From positions 186,001 to 250,000 of the forward strand of contig NKYR01000051.1 in assembly GCA_003184365.1 (NCBI GenBank): a stretch of DNA of 64,000 nucleotides, in the 5' to 3' direction. Positions 59,102-64,000 of this stretch are shown piece after piece (the stretch's first letter is position 1; each line of letters begins with the position of its first letter). The DNA comes from Evernia prunastri. Its lineage: Eukaryota; Ascomycota; Lecanoromycetes; Lecanorales; Parmeliaceae. The notes beneath the pieces are model-generated. The model saw only the letters and a program-made list of their open reading frames with translations. It did no database searches and had not been told where the DNA came from. The position numbers and the translations under genes were made by a program.

Positions 59102-61151
59102 ATGGGAACTCAACAGCTTACTCCTAGGCAAGCATACGCTTTGTTTGATGTTCTCACTCATCACGAGACTTACGCAGAGATTCAAGCTTTGAAGGATCCC
59201 AAGATCGTGTCCGATTTTCAAATTCCAGGAGAGCCCAGCAAACCTGAGAGCAACGCATCACCACTACTTCAAATTCTTCTCCATAAATTCGTCTACGTCC
59301 TTCCCGGCCTTGGTGATGTGGCGCCAGATTTTTGGACCAATGTCAGAAATCTCGTTGGCGCCTTGGCCCAGGGCAACCTCAGCGAAAGCTACGACAAGGG
59401 CTCCATTGGCATCCGAAAGACTTTGTCTACCGCTACTGCATCGATCGTGGAGTACGTGTCTAGAGGCTGCTTAGGTGGATATCCGAGACGTGCTGAGCAT
59501 ATGGAGCGCAAATATGACACTTCGGACCCGGATGACGTAGTCGCCGCCTGGAATGAATTTCTGCAGCAGATCATCTATGGGGACATGTTGGATAGGTTGT
59601 TCGCAAAAGCTGCCGAGACAGATGACTTGTCGGATCATGAGCCTCTGGTGCAGGCCGCTCATGAGTACGCCTTCACCATACTGGCCTCTTTCCTCCACTA
59701 CATCGTCGTCATTTCACCACGAGGCCAATCCATACTTCCACTGCTAACCAAGGCCCACAATCTTGCACCATATTTTATGATCCGACAAACTTTGAAGCTT
59801 GGAAATGCAGCCTCAATGCTCAACGGAATGGTAAAGTTGATTCTTGCTAAAATGAACATGAGCACCGTCACTTCGTGGTTTGGCGGCCAGCCTTCCGATT
59901 CGGGCATGAACCTGATGCAGCAGTACGTCAAAGCTTCCCGGCCCTGGTGCGGGTTGATTACTAAAAGGTTTTCAGGATCATCTCGACGGTCTTGAGCTCG
60001 GATAGCAGCGAGTTGAAGAAGCGAGCAAATGCCATTGAAAGGGACAAAGATGCGCCGAGGAAGGAGCACCTAGCACTACTTAAAGCTTATGGCTCAAAGT
60101 CCACCGAGGAGCAGCGTAAGAATAGATTGGAAAGCGGTAAAATGCCTCCATTGGATTTCCAACTCAATGCTGACGCGGCACAGAGAGTCAACCAGAGTCC
60201 ATCGTGAAAGCTATACTCACTAATTCTTCGAACGATGCAAGTCCGTCGGAACACCAGCATAAGCTTGCATTGGAATATCTTGCCATTCAACTGGCCATAC
60301 GAGATAGAGAGGAACTGATTGATGGTCTGTGTCATCATTCACCGGATCTGTTGACATCCTCAATTCGAACTGTAATCCCAGCATACGACCCTATCATACG
60401 CGGCCTTCACCAAGCTTATGATCTGAGCAGTGGAGTCTCTGATCTCGAAAAATTCTTGAACGACCTCATCAGCGTCTCAACCGTGAAGACCAAAAGCGGC
60501 GAGAAGAAGCCTCCGTCTGTCGAAGATTTCTGCCGCTTGTTGCAGAAACACCAAGGGAGCTCACATCGCTTCATTCACCAAATCCTGAAGAATAACAAGA
60601 ATCTTTCTCAACGCTACTATGATTACGCAGTCCATGCCGCGAGACAATATAGGCAGGAAACTGAGCGCGCTATCGACGACGAGGGTACTGGAACTGCAGC
60701 AGCTGGCGACTTTACACCACATCTCGAGTCTATCTTTTCGAACCTCTCAGATTCAGAGAAAACTCAAGTTCTAAAAGAGATCGACAAACACGCACAGTAC
60801 CTCTTCACCGTCACCCACAGCTCTGCTCAAAGTATGAAGACAGTCATCCACCATCTCGCCGAAGGGGAGTCGGATATCCAACATGGCCCCGGCATGTATC
60901 TTTCAAGGTGGCAAACATTGATGGACGAGACAACGATCACGCCTGCGACCCCAAGTGGGCCTTTAAGAACCGGAAAGAGCGAAAGTGTGAGAGATGCTAC
61001 AACGGTTGACATCGACGGGAAAAGCAAGGGCGACGCAACTAATCTTGAGAGGTTGGATGACTCAGACGCTGCGCCGCCGGACACGAGCAATACGGTGCGA
61101 CTGCTGGTTCCAGGGTTTCAAGATGTCTTGAAGGGTTTGATTGGGAAATAG
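59102..61151 (+). CDS. PX-associated domain / DUF3818 protein (Lec1-like family)
   Basis: Three exons, 59102-59922, 59976-60136 and 60184-61151, close to 649 residues. The ATG at 59102 (MGTQQLTPRQAYALFDVLTH) is used; the frame upstream opens only with TTG. Residues 1-130 match the PX-associated (PXB) domain: HHETYAEIQALKDPKIVSDF, LLQILLHKFVYVLPGLGDVA and DFWTNVRNLVGALAQGNLSE. The central and C-terminal parts resemble DUF3818: FLHYIVVISPRGQSILPLL, MVKLILAKMNMSTVTSWFGG, YLAIQLAIRDREELIDGL and YYDYAVHAARQYRQETERA. The yeast relative has a PX lipid-binding domain between the two. I see no PX signature here, so this belongs to the PX-lacking branch. It is a probable peripheral membrane protein in lipid or vesicle traffic. 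Confidence 0.85.
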
Positions 61152-61339
61152 CTGGCTCAATGGCAAGGCTATAAGAAATCAGAAAATGCCACGGTAGACG
61201 TCTAAAGTCTCAGTCGGTTGCCTCGCCACATCAATTACACTATAAAATCTGAACGTTGTCAGCGCCGCTTGACCGTTGACCGACACATATCTCGTTTTGT
61301 GCAAGAATTCTTCCGACTTGCACTGTTTCTCTGGAAATC

Positions 61340-62474
61340 TTAGCTTTGAATGTCACTGCCTTCCATTGGACCCCCTGCACCAGCACGCTGTAAACACGCC
61401 TTGTGCGGGAATGTAACTTTTTCTACCTCTTTGCCACAAGCATAAGATGTATTTGCCACCAGATCAATCAGCCCAGCTCCGGTAGGGTTACCATTATCAT
61501 GGGCTACACCTTGCCACCAGTCTCTCCTCCAGTCCATTTTTCGCACAGTCTCATACCAATGATCCAGATTGCGTCGTAAGTTGGAACGCGTCGGACTGCC
61601 GGCTGGCGTCATATGAATAGTCGCTTCAAGATGGTCCATGAGGAGCTGTCCTGTACACGGGTCTTGGTCGCCGGGACTGTATCCGTCGCCGTCAGAACCG
61701 GAGCCCAGGACCATCATCGTGAGGAAGGCTGTTTCTGGAGCTTTTTGGTGGCTGTTAGCGATGTGGATAAAAGTCATACGGTGTGCAAAGGTGGAAATTC
61801 TTGCAGCACTCACGAAATGCATCTTCATACTTCGTCTGGGGCGAGGTGACATAGTTGAGCTGTTTCGCGAAGCCCCTCGTCACATACCCGCCCTTGATTT
61901 GTCTTATGAGGCATTTGTCCATGACCAAGCTTGCCATCTGCCGCATGAAGTTTCCTGAAAGCCAATTCCCACGGTTGCCATCAGCTCCTTGCCCAGCGAC
62001 CTGCATCTGCAGTTGACATGTTCCTGTGGATTCCAAGGTTAGGACAGTGTTAAGGCAGCGGATTCAGGGATTGACATTTCAAATGGTCCACTGACGGTGC
62101 GTTGCGGTGTAAGATAACGTTTCGGGATCTCCTCTTTGCGGATCGAGATACCACGGAATGGGCGCATTCCCCGACGGCAGCAACCGAACGGCAGTCTCAC
62201 AGTCCTCATAGTCAGGTAAGACCCTCTGAGCGTAGAACGGGGAGCAATGATAGAAATCTGGCGGCGTCGGCGCCAGCAGAGCCGAGGGTGCTAGGGATAG
62301 ATTCATAACGATGCCCCTTTCTTGCTTCGGAGGAGGCTTATTGTTGCACTCCTGTCTTGAGAGGTGATGAATGTGGTTGCCCCATCTGTCTCGATTTTGC
62401 GAGGAAACAGGGCACTTGGCTAAAATAAGACGCGGCACGGCTATACAGGTCAATGAAGAGTAGATGCTAGACAT
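61340..62474 (-). CDS. Cys-containing, possibly secreted protein, unrecognised
   Basis: Exons at 62474-62096, 62023-61814 and 61740-61340 close to 329 residues. Intron 1 has a GTCAGT donor, CTAACC branch and CACAG acceptor. Intron 2 has GTGAGT and an AAG acceptor. The N-terminus MSSIYSSLTCIAVPRLILAK is hydrophobic and may be a signal peptide, though weak. The body contains PDYEDCETAVRLLPSG, TCQLQMQVAGQGADGNRGNW, DKCLIRQIKGGYVTRG, GSDGDGYSPGDQDPC and NPTGAGLIDLVANTSYACGK. The pattern DCETAVRLLP...C is seen in several secreted ascomycete proteins of unknown role. It converges on the PX-associated gene with about 190 bp between their stops. Confidence 0.65.
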
Positions 62475-63854
62475 AAAAGCCGATTGTGATTGGGCGCTTA
62501 TCGAGGGGACCCCTTTGCGACAGGAAGATTTCGACTGTCGCCTGTCATATCGCGTTACGTATCACATGGCGCTTGACGACATGCAACTTGTGCGCTACGA
62601 AACTTGAAAGGGTAGTGCTAGTAGTCGAAGGAATGGAGAAGTTTCGTGTCTTTGGCCTAAATAGGTATCGTGTTGTGTGCGTTCAAGGTCATGCATCTGA
62701 GAGCCAGGGTGTCCCCCGGCTAGGCCAAGCGCTGTGATCGGCCGATATAGCCGTTGTCCACGTAGATGGACCGAGGGACATCAGCTGTGTAGTCGAATAA
62801 TTCATCCAAGTCTCAACCAGGTCATTACTCTTAGAAGAACGGCACAGAGACTAACGGTCATAGCTATTGACCATAAGCTCCGTATCTAGGAGCCATTTAT
62901 TGAATCTTGTCGGCATTTCATCACCATGAACTCCATTATTTGGCTGACCGAGACTTGCGATCTCGCCTCTAAAGATGAAAGAAGTTGAGAGGTACATGAG
63001 ACAGTAGATGGAGAGTGGTGGAGGTGATGCATTGCATATCACCCTGGAAATAGACGTTCAATATCTTCTGCATCGTGTGTCTCTGAGATACATATACCGC
63101 CCAAAAGACCAAATCATAGATGAGAAAAAGAAGGAGAGGATTTGGATCAGAGTGTTACCAATCTCTACAGGCAGGACAGATACGAGAGTCCCTGATATAG
63201 CCCATGTCTTGCAATAATCCAGTCCGTGGTATTGCTGAACAGCATTGGCGGTAGGCTGGGTGCAAAAGGAGGCTAGATTAATTCATCGGTAACGATGCCT
63301 GACTTCGATTGCCAGAAAACTTTGTGGCCGATTCGACGTGTGAGAACTCAAAGCAATGGTGGAGGCTGTGCCACATCACATTGACATGCAGTCGGTGATG
63401 GAGCAGAGGATAAACAAGTGGGTACCCCCGAGGCTGCTCGTTGATGGGCATGAGTCCTCGGACGGATATCCAAACATAGCAGACTGTGCAGATCAAGGTG
63501 ATGCTGTTTGATTCCGTGGGGGAATAGAGCGTTGGGCTTGCTTACCCTCAAGGTTTGCCGCCCGACTGTGCAGTCATAGCAAGGAGCTGTATAATTAGCA
63601 AAGATATGCTTAGGGAAGTACATAATGTTGATCGACCGGACTGGTTGACGTCAGAATATATGGTACTATTCGGAGCAAAATAAATGCTCTCTTCGTCGCC
63701 ATATGCAGAGTGTCGCTCATCGGTGTTGCCACTTTACGCGCTAGATACCTGTTCATCAAAACAAAAAAGGAGGACCTTGCGTATCGTTTTCGTTTATAGA
63801 TTATGATTACTTATGTGAGGAACCCTCTCCACAACATCGGCCATTATCTACACC
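62475..63854. other. Region with unresolved exon-like pieces on the minus strand
   Basis: Reading leftward, a segment from ATG 63720 (MSDTLHMATKRAFILLRIVP) and a segment ending at a GTAAGC donor near 63545 (CYDCTVGRQTLR) look exonic. So does a piece after CTGCACAG near 63485 (SAMFGYPSEDSCPSTSS). One intron between them would be only about 35 nt, and later pieces are unclear. They may belong to a small secreted-protein gene. No family is recognised. Confidence 0.3.
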
Positions 63855-64000
63855 TCACTCGCCTTTCTTTGCTTGCAACTGTAGGAGCATCTCCCGAATT
63901 GACGACTTGAATAACGCCATCAAACTGCGGACCGTCCATATCCCTCGCACGAGCACACCCACCACCGTTCTTGCACCGGCAAATGGCATACTAAGTGGAA
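63855..64000 (-). CDS. Probable 3' end of a gene entering from the right edge
   Basis: An open frame enters from the edge and ends at the TGA at 63855: MPFAGARTVVGVLVRGIWTV, then RSLMALFKSSIREMLLQLQA and KKGE. The amphipathic, basic composition looks coding. The reading is from 49 codons only, so neither the family nor the exon structure can be judged. Confidence 0.35.
   Translation of the reverse strand, partial: PLSMPFAGARTVVGVLVRGIWTVRSLMALFKSSIREMLLQLQAKKGE

Overview
The window is nuclear DNA of a filamentous ascomycete (Pezizomycotina). The genes carry short introns, mostly 45-90 nt, with GT...AG borders and CTAAC/CTGAC-like branch sites. The families present are typical of that group: three rhodopsin-fold (PTH11/SAT4-like) membrane proteins, F-box and BTB proteins, a GH128 Asl1-like cell-wall glucanase, a norsolorinic-acid-reductase-like aldo-keto reductase, small cysteine-rich secreted proteins and a MULE DNA transposon. 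I cannot place it to class or genus from sequence alone.

Layout. 1-4.1 kb: a Ser/Asp/Glu-rich gene running off the left edge, then a Cys-rich secreted protein. 4.1-7.9 kb: little that is convincing, with one weak exon chain at 5.4-6.2 kb. 7.9-12.3 kb: a peroxisomal-type D-amino-acid oxidase, a low-complexity Lys/Glu-rich gene interrupted by an in-frame TAG, and an AhpD/carboxymuconolactone-decarboxylase-like gene. 13.7-25.1 kb: a secreted cupin-like protein, a rhodopsin-fold protein, a multi-pass membrane protein and a second rhodopsin-fold protein. 25.7-28.6 kb: a Mutator-like element with 20-bp perfect terminal inverted repeats and a MULE transposase; a single N interrupts the transposase where a stretch of protein seems to be missing. 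28.6-42.5 kb: a gene-poor stretch holding only an F-box protein (31.7-32.8), a three-exon secreted protein with a Cys-rich tail (36.3-37.4), a small zinc-ribbon-like protein (40.6-40.9) and scattered coding-like fragments. 42.5-52.2 kb: a BTB protein, an F-box relic, the aldo-keto reductase, a DUF7730-like protein and the GH128 enzyme. 53.5-62.5 kb: a third rhodopsin-fold gene killed by one nonsense codon, an APC-family amino-acid/choline permease, a PX-associated/DUF3818 protein and a Cys-containing possibly secreted protein. A probable gene 3' end enters from the right edge.

There is no obvious operon-like or biosynthetic cluster. The shared theme is interaction with the surroundings: secreted proteins, sensing membrane proteins, nutrient uptake, D-amino-acid oxidation and wall remodelling. 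No CRISPR, rRNA or convincing tRNA was seen. Gene models were spliced by eye. Where I give exon coordinates, the reading phases were checked to close. No database search was possible, so family names rest on recognised motifs.
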